Shown in pieces: positions 7,352 through 16,719 of a stretch of 63,707 nucleotides of DNA. The stretch is taken from the NCBI GenBank assembly GCA_026225115.1, contig JAMFSE010000039.1, positions 1-63,707 on the forward strand, read 5' to 3'. Position numbers and translations under genes: made by a program. Source of the stretch: Rhodovastum atsumiense. GTDB lineage: Bacteria > Pseudomonadota > Alphaproteobacteria > Acetobacterales > Acetobacteraceae. Below the pieces are notes generated by a model that saw only the letters and a program-made list of their open reading frames with translations, did no database searches and was not told the DNA's origin. The first letter of the stretch is position 1. Every line of letters begins with the position of its first letter.

Positions 7352-9355
7352 ATGGACAGCAACGTACCCTCCCCTGCGGTTCAAACCCCCGCGCGCCGCC
7401 GCCGCATCCTCGGGTTGGAAATCCTTGGCGGCGTTATCGTCCTAATCCTGTTGCTCCTCTTTTTCTGGAACTGGGATTGGTTCATCCCGCTGGTTGAAAC
7501 CGATGCGTCCTCAACGCTGGGACGCAAGGTCACGCTGCAGCATCTGCATGTGCGGCTCGGCCGCACCACGCTGATCGCCGCGGATAAAATCGTCATCGCC
7601 AATCCAAAGGGTTTCGACGGCGATCTCGCCACCATCGATCAATTGGTGATCGAGGTCGATGTATTAGGCTACTTCCATAACGGGGTGCTGACCCTGTCCA
7701 AGATTGTGGTGGAACGCCCGGTCGCAAACATGCGGCAGCTGCCGGACGGCACCAATAACTACAGGCTGAAACTGAAAAGCAGCACCAGCAAGAGCAAGCC
7801 AACGCAGATCGGTAATCTCTATATTCATAATGGCGCCGCCAGCGTGGTGATGGCGAAATACAAAACCAATATGGACCTGACGATCCATACGGAAGCTGCG
7901 CCCGCCACCGGAATTTTTGAAAACGATCCGAACATCCTCGTCGTGACGGCAAAAGGCACCTACGCCAAGCAGCCCATCACCGGCAATTTCAAGGGCGGCG
8001 CCTTGCTGTCGCTGCGCGATCCGGCGCAGCCCTATCCGGTGGATCTGCATATCGCCAATGGCTACACCACCGTCGCACTGCTCGGCACCATCGAGCAACC
8101 GATGAGCTTTGGCGGTGCCAAGCTGAAATTGACCCTCGCCGGACAAGATATGTCGGACCTTTTTCAGCTCACCAATATTCCGCTGCCTGCCACACCGCCC
8201 TACAGCCTTACCGGCCATCTCGATTACGCCAAGAACACCATCCGATTCGATAATTTCGTCGGACGGGTTGGCTCCAGCGATCTTGAAGGCAATCTCGACG
8301 AGACGCATCCGATTTCCGGCGGCAAGCCATTGGTGACGGCGACCGCGGCATCGCATCGCGTCGACCTGACCGATCTGGGCGGCTTCCTCGGCGCCACCCC
8401 GGGCAAAACCACCACCCCAGGCCAAACCGCCGCGACCAAGGAAAAAGTCGCCGCCGCGGTCGAGAACCCGAAACTACTGCCCTCCACGCCCATCAATCTG
8501 CCAAAACTCAACATGGCAAATTTTGAGGTGCACTACACCGGCGAGCACATCATCAACAAAAACGTGCCGCTCGATAACGTCGTCGTAAATCTCTCGATCG
8601 AGGACGGCCGCATCTCGCTGCACCCGCTGGACTTCGCGGTCGGCACCGGCACCATCACCAGCAATATAGATCTGCGCCCAGTTCATAACGTGCTGCATAC
8701 CACGGCCAATATCGAATTCCGCCGGTTGCAGCTGGCGCGCCTCATGGCCTCCACGCACACATTCGCCGGGGATGGCACCGTCGGCGGCTCCGCGCATCTC
8801 ATCGCGACCGGCAATACGGTGGCGGCAATGCTCGGCCATGGCGACGGCGGCATGGAACTTTTTATGAGCCATGGCGGCAATATCAGCGCGCTGATGGTCG
8901 ATCTGGCCGGCCTGCAGGCCGGTGACGCGGTGCTCTCCGCCCTCGGGATCCCAACAAAAACCAACATTCAATGCCTGGTGTCCGACTTCACCCTGAGCAA
9001 GGGTCAGATGGACACCAAAGCCTTGCTGCTCGCCACCCCGGAAGCCAATATCCTAGGCTCCGGCTCGGCAAATCTCACCGCCGAGACCCTGAACCTGCAG
9101 CTCTGGACCCAGGCAACGCATTTCTCCATCGGCTCGCTCTCAACGCCGATCAATATCCACGGCACCCTGAAACACCCAAGCGTGCTACCGGCCCCCGGCC
9201 CGCTCGCCGCACGCGCACTACCGGCAATCGGCCTAGGCATATTGTTCCCGCCATTGGCGCTGATCCCAACCATCCGCCTGGGCCTGGGGGATAAAAACGC
9301 CTGCGACGACACGCTGCAAAGCCTGCGTGCCGGCAAGCCGCATAATCCAGGTTAA
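7352..9355 (+). CDS. AsmA family protein
   Basis: A 667-residue protein with a short Arg-rich cytoplasmic N-terminus, one membrane anchor (about residues 20-40) and a long beta-strand-rich periplasmic part, the design of AsmA/TamB-like proteins thought to bridge the envelope and move phospholipids or limit outer-membrane protein load. The early segment SSTLGRKVTLQHLHVRLGRT is typical of AsmA N-terminal domains. I prefer the ATG at 7352 over an in-frame TTG at 7301. It is divergent from dapF and convergent with shc, with a two-hairpin repeat element directly after its stop. Substrate is unknown; proximity to hopanoid genes may be chance. Confidence 0.85.
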   Translation: MDSNVPSPAVQTPARRRRILGLEILGGVIVLILLLLFFWNWDWFIPLVETDASSTLGRKVTLQHLHVRLGRTTLIAADKIVIANPKGFDGDLATIDQLVIEVDVLGYFHNGVLTLSKIVVERPVANMRQLPDGTNNYRLKLKSSTSKSKPTQIGNLYIHNGAASVVMAKYKTNMDLTIHTEAAPATGIFENDPNILVVTAKGTYAKQPITGNFKGGALLSLRDPAQPYPVDLHIANGYTTVALLGTIEQPMSFGGAKLKLTLAGQDMSDLFQLTNIPLPATPPYSLTGHLDYAKNTIRFDNFVGRVGSSDLEGNLDETHPISGGKPLVTATAASHRVDLTDLGGFLGATPGKTTTPGQTAATKEKVAAAVENPKLLPSTPINLPKLNMANFEVHYTGEHIINKNVPLDNVVVNLSIEDGRISLHPLDFAVGTGTITSNIDLRPVHNVLHTTANIEFRRLQLARLMASTHTFAGDGTVGGSAHLIATGNTVAAMLGHGDGGMELFMSHGGNISALMVDLAGLQAGDAVLSALGIPTKTNIQCLVSDFTLSKGQMDTKALLLATPEANILGSGSANLTAETLNLQLWTQATHFSIGSLSTPINIHGTLKHPSVLPAPGPLAARALPAIGLGILFPPLALIPTIRLGLGDKNACDDTLQSLRAGKPHNPG

Positions 9356-9514
9356 AGGCAAGAGAAGCACTTCTTTTTGTGAACAAAAAGAAGCAAAAAA
9401 ACTTTTTTTTGCTGGAGCATGGGCGTTGGCTCCGTCACAGCCAATGCCCTGGAGCAATAGAAGTTTTTTGGTTTGCAGGCGGCCAGCCTTTTTTTCAAAA
9501 AAGAACTGCTGTTC
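9356..9514. repeat. Two-hairpin dispersed intergenic element, copy E1
   Basis: Fills the gap between convergent AsmA-like and shc genes. The left hairpin has perfect 11-bp arms (9370-9380 and 9383-9393, loop GA). A central imperfect palindrome follows around GGAGCATGGGC, then a right T-rich/A-rich stem ending in AAAAAAGAAC near 9506. Tracts of T and A next to the stems make it look like a bidirectional terminator. It shares its plan with copies at 14364, 29758, 35511, 39530 and 43670. Confidence 0.8.
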
Positions 9515-11428
9515 TTAGAATCCGTACTTCACTTGCCGATCGTTGCTTGCAAGCAGATTCTTGTATCTGCTTAACGCCATCAGCGGGAAAAACCTCGGAT
9601 AGCCGTGGTACCGCAAATAAAACACGCGCGGGAAGCCGACGGCATTATAGGGTTTTTCTTTCCAGCTGCCGTCTTCCCCTTGCACCGATTGCAGATAGGC
9701 GGCGCCGCGTCTTACGGCGTCGTGATCGGTAAGGCCGGCGGCCATCAGGCCCAGCATGGCCCAGGCGGATTGGCTGGGCAGGCTTTCGGTATATTCGCCG
9801 GCGGGCGCGTCGGCGTAGCTTTCGCAATCTTCGCCCCAACCACCGTCTTCGCGCTGTGTTTTGATCAGCCAGTCAGTGGCGCGCTGTATCATTACGTCGT
9901 CATGCGGCACGCCGGCGGCGTTGAGGGCGCAGAGTACGGACCAGGTGCCGTAGATGTAATTGGTGCCCCAGCGGCCGAACCAGCTGCCGTCGGGTTTTTG
10001 CACTTCGCGCAGGTAGGTGATGCCGCGGGCGATGGCGGGCCTATCGGCATCGTTTTCCAATTGCGCGAGGAAGGAGATGCAGCGCGCGGTAACATCTTCC
10101 GTCGGCGGATCGAGCAATGCGCCGTGGTCCGCAAACGGGATGTGATTCAGATATTCGCGGTCGTTGTTCACATCGAACGCGCCCCAGGCGCCGTTGCTGG
10201 ATTGCATGCCGAGAATCCATTGCCGCGCCCGTTCGATCGCATTTTCGTAAGCCGGGTCCTTGCTGCGATGCAAAAGCATCCCGACAACCGCGGTGTCATC
10301 CACGTCGGGATAATGCGGGTTGTTGTATTGGAACGCCCAGCCGCCGGGCGCGGTGCCAGGTGCGGCGTTATCCGCCCAGTCGCCGACGACGTCGAGGATT
10401 TGTTTCGACTCCAGCCATTTGCAGGCGGCCGCCAATTCGTCCTCGCTACCGGATTCCGCCAGCGCATGGCCGGCCAAGGCAGTGTCCCAGATCGGCGACA
10501 GGCAGGGCTGGCAATAGGCCTGGTCGTCCTTCACCACCAGCAGTTTGCGCACCGAGGCCCAGGCGATCGCGAAATCCGGATGATCCGGGGTGTAGCCCAG
10601 CAAATCGTACATCATCACGGAATTCGCCATGGCCGGGTAGATCGCGCCGAGACCATCCTCGCCGTTCAGCCGTTCCTTGACGAAATCGACCGCCGCGGTG
10701 ATCGCGCGTTCACGGATTTTGCTGGGGATAAACGGCTCGCCGGCGCGCAGCGCCACGTCGAGATATTTGAAGAAATAACCCCAGGACGATCTGAACGGCC
10801 CGCGGATCCAGTCGGTAACCTGATCCGGCGGGGTGCGGAACAATTCATCGACGCGGATGTTTTTGGGGTTCCTCGCCAGCGGCTTTTTCGCGGTCAGCAC
10901 CATCAGCGGCGTCATCACCGTACGCGACCAGTAGGAGACCTTGCGCATGTTGATCGGGAACCAATCCGGCATCAGCATCAGCTCGATCGGCACCACCGGG
11001 CAGGCGCGCCACGGCACCGCGCCGAACAGCGCCAGCTGGATCCGGGTGAAGACATTGCTGCGCTCGGCGCCGCCGGCCGCCAGGATCGCATTTTTGGCGC
11101 GCAGCATATGTGGCGCCTGCGGATCGTCGCCCAGAGCCTTCAGCGCGAAATAGGCTTTCACCGAGGCCGAGAGGTCGAGCTTGCCGTCGTGGAACAGCGG
11201 CCATCCGCCAGGATTCTGTGGCGAGTCGCCCTGGATACCGCGCAGATAGACGCCGATCTTGGCCTCCAGCTCCGGTTCGATGCGGTCGAGGTAATGCTCC
11301 AGCAGAACATATTCGGCCGGAATGGTGGCGTCGGCCTCAAGCTCATAGACGAAATGGCCGTCGCCCCGCTGCTCATCGCGAAGCGAGGCATTGGCGTGGG
11401 AGATGGTCTCATTCAGAATCGCATACAT
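9515..11428 (-). CDS. shc: Squalene-hopene cyclase
   Basis: Cyclises squalene to hopene and diplopterol at the membrane, the committed step of hopanoid synthesis. The 637-residue protein carries the catalytic acid motif DVDDTAV (DxDD class), repeated QW-type motifs (for example QKPDGSWFGRWG, QREDGGWGEDC, QGEDGSWKEKPY) and the C-terminal YLRYHGYPRFFPLMALSRY segment of the family. Length matches bacterial SHCs. It is the last gene of the leftward hpnA-B-C-D-E-shc operon, 13 nt after hpnE, and is followed by the E1 element as a likely terminator. Confidence 0.97.
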   Translation of the reverse strand: MYAILNETISHANASLRDEQRGDGHFVYELEADATIPAEYVLLEHYLDRIEPELEAKIGVYLRGIQGDSPQNPGGWPLFHDGKLDLSASVKAYFALKALGDDPQAPHMLRAKNAILAAGGAERSNVFTRIQLALFGAVPWRACPVVPIELMLMPDWFPINMRKVSYWSRTVMTPLMVLTAKKPLARNPKNIRVDELFRTPPDQVTDWIRGPFRSSWGYFFKYLDVALRAGEPFIPSKIRERAITAAVDFVKERLNGEDGLGAIYPAMANSVMMYDLLGYTPDHPDFAIAWASVRKLLVVKDDQAYCQPCLSPIWDTALAGHALAESGSEDELAAACKWLESKQILDVVGDWADNAAPGTAPGGWAFQYNNPHYPDVDDTAVVGMLLHRSKDPAYENAIERARQWILGMQSSNGAWGAFDVNNDREYLNHIPFADHGALLDPPTEDVTARCISFLAQLENDADRPAIARGITYLREVQKPDGSWFGRWGTNYIYGTWSVLCALNAAGVPHDDVMIQRATDWLIKTQREDGGWGEDCESYADAPAGEYTESLPSQSAWAMLGLMAAGLTDHDAVRRGAAYLQSVQGEDGSWKEKPYNAVGFPRVFYLRYHGYPRFFPLMALSRYKNLLASNDRQVKYGF

Positions 11429-11441
11429 GCGCGGCTTATTG

Positions 11442-12626
11442 TCATTTATCCGCCAAAAATGCCAGTGCGGCGGCGTTGCCGGACCGGATCGCGCCCTCGA
11501 TCGTCGCGGGCAGTCCGGTATCCGTCCAATCGCCTGCCAGCATCAGGTTTTTATGCGCGGTCCGGGTTTTCGGGCGCCTCGCCAGCTGGGCCGGAGTCGC
11601 CGCGAAAGTCGCGCGTTTTTCGCGCACAACACGGTGCTCGGGAATCTCCGGGGGCAACGCGAACGCCGCCGCCAGATCTGCCCAGACCTTAGCCGCTAAC
11701 ACGGCGTTTTCCACGTCGTTGTATCTGTTGGCCGCCGAGACGGTCACCGAAAGAATATCGCCCTTGGCAAAGGCCCATTCCGCGGTGCCGCCGACAAATC
11801 CCCAGAACCCGGCCCCGCCGGGGTCGATCCTGCATTTGAAATGCAGGTTGCAAATCGCCTCGAATTCATCCGGCGCAATAAGGCCAGGCACCAACTCCGC
11901 CGCGATCCAGGGCGGCGCCGCCAGTATTGTTTTCTGCGCCGGGTCGATCTCGGCAACACGGCTGCCGAGCCGGATATCGGCACCGCGTGCCGTCAACCAG
12001 GCCAAAGCCGGATCCACGAAACTCTCGGACAGGCCGATTTTCGGAAAGCGTGGAATGGTCGCAGCCCCGCCACGCTCGATCGTCTCCGCCAGCACCGCTG
12101 CCAGCGGCAGAGCGGAGGCGATCTCCGGCGGCGTATTCAATGCCGAGACGGCCAACGGCTCCAGCAGGTTGCGGTATAGCGGCCCGATATTGCCGACCAG
12201 GTTTTCCACCAGATCATCCGCACCGGCGCTGCGCAGTTTCAACAGCGAGAAATAATCCCGCAGCCTGGTTCCCGGGACGCGCATGGAGGCGCTGAAAATC
12301 CACCACGGCAGACGCCCCGCATTCATCCGCAACTTCCAATGCGCGCCGCTCTCAAGATCGACAAACGGAAATACCGGCGTCGCCGGTCCCGCAAGCGAGT
12401 CCCGCATGCCGATGCGGCTCAGAAACGCCATGGTCGCGCGGTTGCCCGACAGCAGCAAATGATTGCCGTTATCGATCCTACAATTCAATTGCGGATCGAA
12501 ATAGGAGCGCGCCCGGCCACCGGCGGCCTTGGCCGCCTCATGCAGAACAACATGCTCGCCCCGTTCGGTGAGCGCGCAGGCCGCTGCCAGCCCGGCCAGC
12601 CCGGCGCCGATAATCTGGATACTCAT
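11442..12626 (-). CDS. hpnE: Hydroxysqualene dehydroxylase HpnE
   Basis: FAD enzyme that reduces hydroxysqualene to squalene, third step of the bacterial HpnCDE squalene pathway. The 394-residue protein begins with the dinucleotide-binding fold IIGAGLAGLAAACALTERG, then an acidic strand end (VVLHEAAKAAGGRARS) typical of the phytoene-desaturase-like amine oxidase family. The C-terminus has LMLAGDWTDTGLPATIEGAI, the FAD-binding closing motif. It lies between hpnD (7 nt gap) and shc (13 nt gap), which fixes the assignment. Confidence 0.95.
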   Translation of the reverse strand: MSIQIIGAGLAGLAAACALTERGEHVVLHEAAKAAGGRARSYFDPQLNCRIDNGNHLLLSGNRATMAFLSRIGMRDSLAGPATPVFPFVDLESGAHWKLRMNAGRLPWWIFSASMRVPGTRLRDYFSLLKLRSAGADDLVENLVGNIGPLYRNLLEPLAVSALNTPPEIASALPLAAVLAETIERGGAATIPRFPKIGLSESFVDPALAWLTARGADIRLGSRVAEIDPAQKTILAAPPWIAAELVPGLIAPDEFEAICNLHFKCRIDPGGAGFWGFVGGTAEWAFAKGDILSVTVSAANRYNDVENAVLAAKVWADLAAAFALPPEIPEHRVVREKRATFAATPAQLARRPKTRTAHKNLMLAGDWTDTGLPATIEGAIRSGNAAALAFLADK

Positions 12627-12633
12627 ACCGCGA

Positions 12634-13488
12634 TCATGGGAGATAAAGTCGTGCCGCCAGCAACAGTTTTTTATATTTCGGCAGCGAGACTCGGTGTTCT
12701 GAATAGGAAAAATTGCTGGCGCGCAGAATGCCGAGCAGCGGCCGGTAGCTGGCGGCCATCAATTTCGCGGGACGCATCGCCCGGCGCGGGCAAAGCCGCA
12801 TGGCGGCCTCGGCCTGCGCGAAATATTTTTCGGCAAGATCGGCAAGCTTGGCGCAGACCGCCGGCAAATACGGTGACTCAAGCGCTTCAGCCACCGTCAC
12901 CGGCACATATTCCTGCACCAGATATTCATAGGGCAGATAAAGCCTGCCGCGCTGCGCGTCTTCCCAGACATCGCGCAAAATATTGGTAAGCTGCAAAGCC
13001 CGGCCAAGGGCGTAGGCGACATCCTGCGCCGCGGCACTTGTATCGCCGAACACGCAAACCGACAGCCGGCCGACGGCGGAGGCAACGCGGTCGCAATACA
13101 GATCAAGCATGGGCAGCGGCGGCGCCACGATCGGTTCGCCCGCGTCCATCTCCATGCCGTCGATAACGCCGATGAAATCCACTTCCCGCAGCCTATATTC
13201 TACGGCACTGGCGCGCAGCACGCGGGTGATGGCGTCATCGGCATTGCCAGCGAATAACGCGGCGATGTGCCGGCGCCAGCTCTCAAGCGCCTCCCGCTTT
13301 TCGGCAAACGGCACATCGTCGTCATCGGCAATGTCATCCACCTTGCGGCAAAAAGCGTAGATGCCATACATCGCCGTGCGGCGCTCAATGTCGAGAATCT
13401 TCATGCCGTGGTAGAACGATGTGGCGGACTCCCGGACGATCCCGGTGACCTCCGCAACATCGCTTGCCGCCAGATCCTGCATGCTCAT
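12634..13488 (-). CDS. hpnD: Presqualene diphosphate synthase HpnD
   Basis: Condenses two farnesyl diphosphates to presqualene diphosphate. The 284-residue all-helical protein shows both Asp-rich Mg-binding motifs of the squalene/phytoene synthase family: VDDIADDDDVP near residue 51 and the QLTNILRDVWEDAQRGRLYLP segment near residue 187, plus the start FYHGMKILDIERRTAMYGIYAF. The hpnC stop and hpnD start overlap by 4 nt, so the two synthase genes are translationally coupled. Confidence 0.95.
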   Translation of the reverse strand: MSMQDLAASDVAEVTGIVRESATSFYHGMKILDIERRTAMYGIYAFCRKVDDIADDDDVPFAEKREALESWRRHIAALFAGNADDAITRVLRASAVEYRLREVDFIGVIDGMEMDAGEPIVAPPLPMLDLYCDRVASAVGRLSVCVFGDTSAAAQDVAYALGRALQLTNILRDVWEDAQRGRLYLPYEYLVQEYVPVTVAEALESPYLPAVCAKLADLAEKYFAQAEAAMRLCPRRAMRPAKLMAASYRPLLGILRASNFSYSEHRVSLPKYKKLLLAARLYLP

Positions 13489-14363
13489 GCGAACCTCGGC
13501 AGCGCCAGCAGGCTCGCCGCCAGAAGATCCGGCAATTTCAGCTTCACCCGGCCCGCCAACGGATCGTTTTTCTGCAACCGGCCGGTCAAACGCCGGGCAA
13601 TGGAGGCGATGGTGGCCGTCTCCACCCGCAGCCTTCGGGCTTTAACCAGCCCCGGCAACGCCGAAGCCGCGTCGTTCAACACGCGAGTCTCGCGCAGCAT
13701 GTCATCAAACGTGGCGCGCAAACCAGATACAGTCTTGTTGCGGGCGATATCGTCGGTCCGCACCCCATGCTGGGCCAGCCAATCCTGCGGCACGTAGCAT
13801 CGATCCAGGCTTCGCAAATCTTCCGCGCAATCCTGCAAATGGTTCAAAACCTGCAAGCTCGCGCATAGCGCATCGGAAGCCGGCCAGGTATCCTCAGACT
13901 CGCCATGCAGCGCCAGCACATAGCGGCCGACAGGTGCCGCAGAATAACGGCAGTACCGCATCAGCTCCGCCCAGTTATCGTACCGGGTCTTGGTCGCATC
14001 CTGACGGAACGCAATCAGCAATTCCCTCGCATGCATGGCGGACACCCCGCTCTGCGCCAGGCTCTCCCGCAACCGCAACGCGGAAGACGATCCCTCCTCG
14101 CGCTCACCCACCAACACAGCTTCCATCACATCCAGCCGCGCGATTTTCTCCGCCGGCGGCAGCTCGGCATGATCGGCAATATCATCGGCATTGCGCGCAA
14201 AACTGTAATAGGCATGCACATGCGCCCGCAGGCTCTTCCGAATCAGCCAGGACCCAACAGGAAAATTCTCGTCCGCCTTATCCTTGCCCGACCAGATCTC
14301 AACATTAGCCTCCGGCGCCAAAACCGGCGACCGCGCAATGTTGTCGTTAAGCGCTGAGTTCAA
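13485..14363 (-). CDS. hpnC: Hydroxysqualene synthase HpnC
   Basis: Converts presqualene diphosphate to hydroxysqualene, between HpnD and HpnE. The protein has SGKDKADENFPVGSWLI, the family N-terminal signature, and NADDIADHAELP, the first Asp-rich motif; the second Asp-rich region reads NHLQDCAEDLRSLDRCYVP. The open frame extends upstream to an ATG at 14456, but that 31-residue extension is encoded by the repeat element at 14364-14523 and looks artefactual. I therefore propose the TTG at 14363 (292 residues). The exact start needs protein evidence. Confidence 0.92.
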   Translation of the reverse strand: MNSALNDNIARSPVLAPEANVEIWSGKDKADENFPVGSWLIRKSLRAHVHAYYSFARNADDIADHAELPPAEKIARLDVMEAVLVGEREEGSSSALRLRESLAQSGVSAMHARELLIAFRQDATKTRYDNWAELMRYCRYSAAPVGRYVLALHGESEDTWPASDALCASLQVLNHLQDCAEDLRSLDRCYVPQDWLAQHGVRTDDIARNKTVSGLRATFDDMLRETRVLNDAASALPGLVKARRLRVETATIASIARRLTGRLQKNDPLAGRVKLKLPDLLAASLLALPRFA

Positions 14364-14523
14364 GAGAAGCACACGAAAGGCAAGTAACTTCTTTTTGTGA
14401 ACAAAAAGAAGCAAAAAAACTTTTTCATGCTGGGGCATGGGCGTTGGCACTGCCACAGCCCATGACCCAGAATAACAAAAGTTTTTTGGTTCTTTTTTTC
14501 AAAAAAGAACTTGCTTCCTTGCT
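14364..14523. repeat. Two-hairpin dispersed intergenic element, copy E2 (between hpnB and hpnC)
   Basis: Best-preserved copy. Left hairpin arms 14388-14398 and 14401-14411 (11 bp, loop GA). Central nested palindrome: CATGGGC (14436-14442) against GCCCATG (14458-14464), with an inner TGGCA/TGCCA stem at 14445-14455. Right hairpin arms 14489-14498 and 14501-14510 (10 bp, loop TC). It separates two genes of the same operon and directly abuts the proposed hpnC start. Confidence 0.85.
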
Positions 14524-15636
14524 TCATACATCCGCCCCATAGCTGCGGTTTTTCCATTTGGCGCCGGTGCCGCGCCAGTGGTCCAAAGCGGAGGAGAAGG
14601 TGGCGGCCATGTAGAACAAGGCGATGAGGGGCAGTGCAAGGGCCCAGAATTTTGAGGTGTTGTAGCGGGCCAGTGTCGGCAGGTAGCTGATGGCGGCCAG
14701 ACCATAGGCGGCCAGGCCGAACAGGAAGTGCCAGCCATGGCCGAAGATGGTCTCATAGGCCGGAACCAGCCAGACGAGTGCCAGGCCGATTAACGTCAAG
14801 GCCAGGAGGATGGCGGAATATTTCAGCTGGGTGAAGGCCGAGCGCGAGACCATCCGGAACACGTCCCCAAATTCCGCATAGGGGCGGATGGAGGTGGCAA
14901 GGCCCGAGTGGCCGAGATAGATGGGGCCGAATTTTTTGACCTCGCGGGCAAGCGTTACGTCGTCGATCAATGCGGATTTTATTTGTTCGATCCCGCCGAT
15001 GCGGGCTAATGCGTCGCGGCGGATCAGCACGGTGCCGCCGGCGGCCGCCGCGGTGCCGGAAAACGGGTCGTTCACCTTGGCGAAGGGATAGAGCATTTGG
15101 AAGAAATACACGAAAGCCGGCACCAGCGCGCGTTCCGGCAAGGTCTCGCAATTCAGCCGCACCATTTCCGAAACCATATCGGTGCGCGGCGCCAGCAGGC
15201 GGCTGACAAGGGCGGAGAGGTGACGCGGATCATGCGTGATATCGGCATCGGCGAACAGCAGCACGGGCGCCGAGCTTGCTTCAACACCCTGGTGCAGCGC
15301 CCAAAGCTTGCCGGACCAACCGGCGGGTTTTTTGGCGCCATCGACGATAAGGAGTTTCTCCGCAAGCGCGCCCGCCGCGTTGCGGGCCTGTTCGGCGGTG
15401 CCATCGGTTGAATTGTCGTCCACCAGGATCACCCGGAATTTGCCGGGGTAGTTCTGCGCCAGCAGTGAGGCGACCACCGGGCCGATGGTTTGCGCCTCGT
15501 CCCGGGCGGGGATGACGATATCCACATCCGGGCATTCGGCGGGTGTGGCGGGCGGCAGTTCCGGGCCGGACTGCCAGAATTTTCCGTGCAAGAAATAGAG
15601 ATAAAGCCAGATGATAAGGGCCAGGAAGGCGATCAT
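14524..15636 (-). CDS. hpnB: Hopanoid-associated glycosyltransferase HpnB
   Basis: Family 2 glycosyltransferase found with hopanoid genes. The 370-residue protein has an N-terminal membrane segment, then the GT-A fold with DVDIVIPARDEAQTIGPVV, VILVDDNSTDGTAEQA and a LLFADADITHD DxD-type metal site, and several membrane segments in the C-terminal third (about 265-350). It probably uses a nucleotide sugar at the cytoplasmic face; the acceptor is not proven. The start overlaps the hpnA stop by 4 nt. Confidence 0.92.
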   Translation of the reverse strand: MIAFLALIIWLYLYFLHGKFWQSGPELPPATPAECPDVDIVIPARDEAQTIGPVVASLLAQNYPGKFRVILVDDNSTDGTAEQARNAAGALAEKLLIVDGAKKPAGWSGKLWALHQGVEASSAPVLLFADADITHDPRHLSALVSRLLAPRTDMVSEMVRLNCETLPERALVPAFVYFFQMLYPFAKVNDPFSGTAAAAGGTVLIRRDALARIGGIEQIKSALIDDVTLAREVKKFGPIYLGHSGLATSIRPYAEFGDVFRMVSRSAFTQLKYSAILLALTLIGLALVWLVPAYETIFGHGWHFLFGLAAYGLAAISYLPTLARYNTSKFWALALPLIALFYMAATFSSALDHWRGTGAKWKNRSYGADV

Positions 15637-16631
15637 TTAATCAGCCCCTGGGCGGTGAAATAATCCAGCGCGCCGGCAATGGCCGCCGCCGCCGGGCGCG
15701 GCGCGTAATTCAGCTCCCAGATGGCTTTGGTTGAGCGGAAAAACATCTTTTTATGGGCCATTTTGAGAATCTCGGTCGTCATCAGCGGGGTTTTTCCGGT
15801 GACGCCGGCAACCCGCTCCAGCAGCCAGGCAAGCGGCACGAGTGGTGCGATGGGAAGCCGGATTTTTGGCGGCTTGCGCTGCGCCTGGCGGCAGATTTCA
15901 GCAAAAAACGCGCCCAGCATCATGTCATCGCCGCCCAGAATATAGGCTTCCCCGCGGCGGCCGGCCTGCATCGCAAGCACATGGCCTTCCGCGCAATCAT
16001 CCACATGGACGATATTGAGCCCGGTATCCACAAAAGCCGGCATCCGGCCATTGGCGGCGTCCAGCACCATCTGGCCGGTCGGAGTCGGCTTTACATCGCC
16101 CGGCCCCACCGGGGTGGACGGGTTGACGATGACGATATCCTGTTCGGCGCTGAGCGCCCGCACGGCCTGCTCGGCATCGTATTTGGAGCGTTTATAGGCG
16201 CCGATGAGATGGCTCCGCTGCACCGGCGTGGTCTCATCCGCCGGTGTGCCGTCCAGCGTCAACCCAAGGGCCGCGACCGAGCTGGTATAGACCGAGCGTT
16301 CCACCCCGGCCGCCTGGGCGGCGCGCAGCAACGCGATGCTGCCGTCGATATTGGTCCGGCGCATGGCGGCCGGATCCGGCACCCAGAGCCGGTAATCGGC
16401 GGCCACGTGAAACAGATAGCGGCAGCCGGCGACGGCGGCGGGCAGCGATTCCGGGGCCGACAGATCCGCTTCCACCACCTCCGCCTCAATGCCGGCAAAA
16501 TTGCGCCGGTCGCTGCCGGCACGGGCCATCAGCCGCAGCCGGTGGCCCTTTGCGGCCAGGTTGCGGGCGACGGCGGCGCCCACGAAGCCGGTGGCGCCGG
16601 TGATCAGCGTAATATCAGAGCGTGACAGCAT
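15633..16631 (-). CDS. hpnA: Hopanoid-associated sugar epimerase HpnA
   Basis: Extended short-chain dehydrogenase/epimerase-fold protein of 332 residues. It has the NAD(P)-binding motif TLITGATGFVGAAVARNL at the N-terminus, YTSSVAALG around residue 116 and the Tyr-x3-Lys active-site pair in AYKRSKYDAEQ near residue 150. First gene of the leftward hpnA-B-C-D-E-shc operon; about 88 nt separate it from the divergent ferritin-like gene, so this gap should hold both promoters. The true substrate is not established for the family. Confidence 0.92.
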   Translation of the reverse strand: MLSRSDITLITGATGFVGAAVARNLAAKGHRLRLMARAGSDRRNFAGIEAEVVEADLSAPESLPAAVAGCRYLFHVAADYRLWVPDPAAMRRTNIDGSIALLRAAQAAGVERSVYTSSVAALGLTLDGTPADETTPVQRSHLIGAYKRSKYDAEQAVRALSAEQDIVIVNPSTPVGPGDVKPTPTGQMVLDAANGRMPAFVDTGLNIVHVDDCAEGHVLAMQAGRRGEAYILGGDDMMLGAFFAEICRQAQRKPPKIRLPIAPLVPLAWLLERVAGVTGKTPLMTTEILKMAHKKMFFRSTKAIWELNYAPRPAAAAIAGALDYFTAQGLIK

Positions 16632-16719
16632 GGTTTTTGGGCTTATATGGCATGAAGATGCGCTGGTGTAGAACGCATTGCCAGCCGGCGCGCAACACTA
16701 GGGATAAAGAGACCTGCCT

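Noticed and set aside
9605-11692. 695-codon plus-strand frame opposite shc
   Set aside because: Antisense shadow of squalene-hopene cyclase; composition-driven, no family motif.
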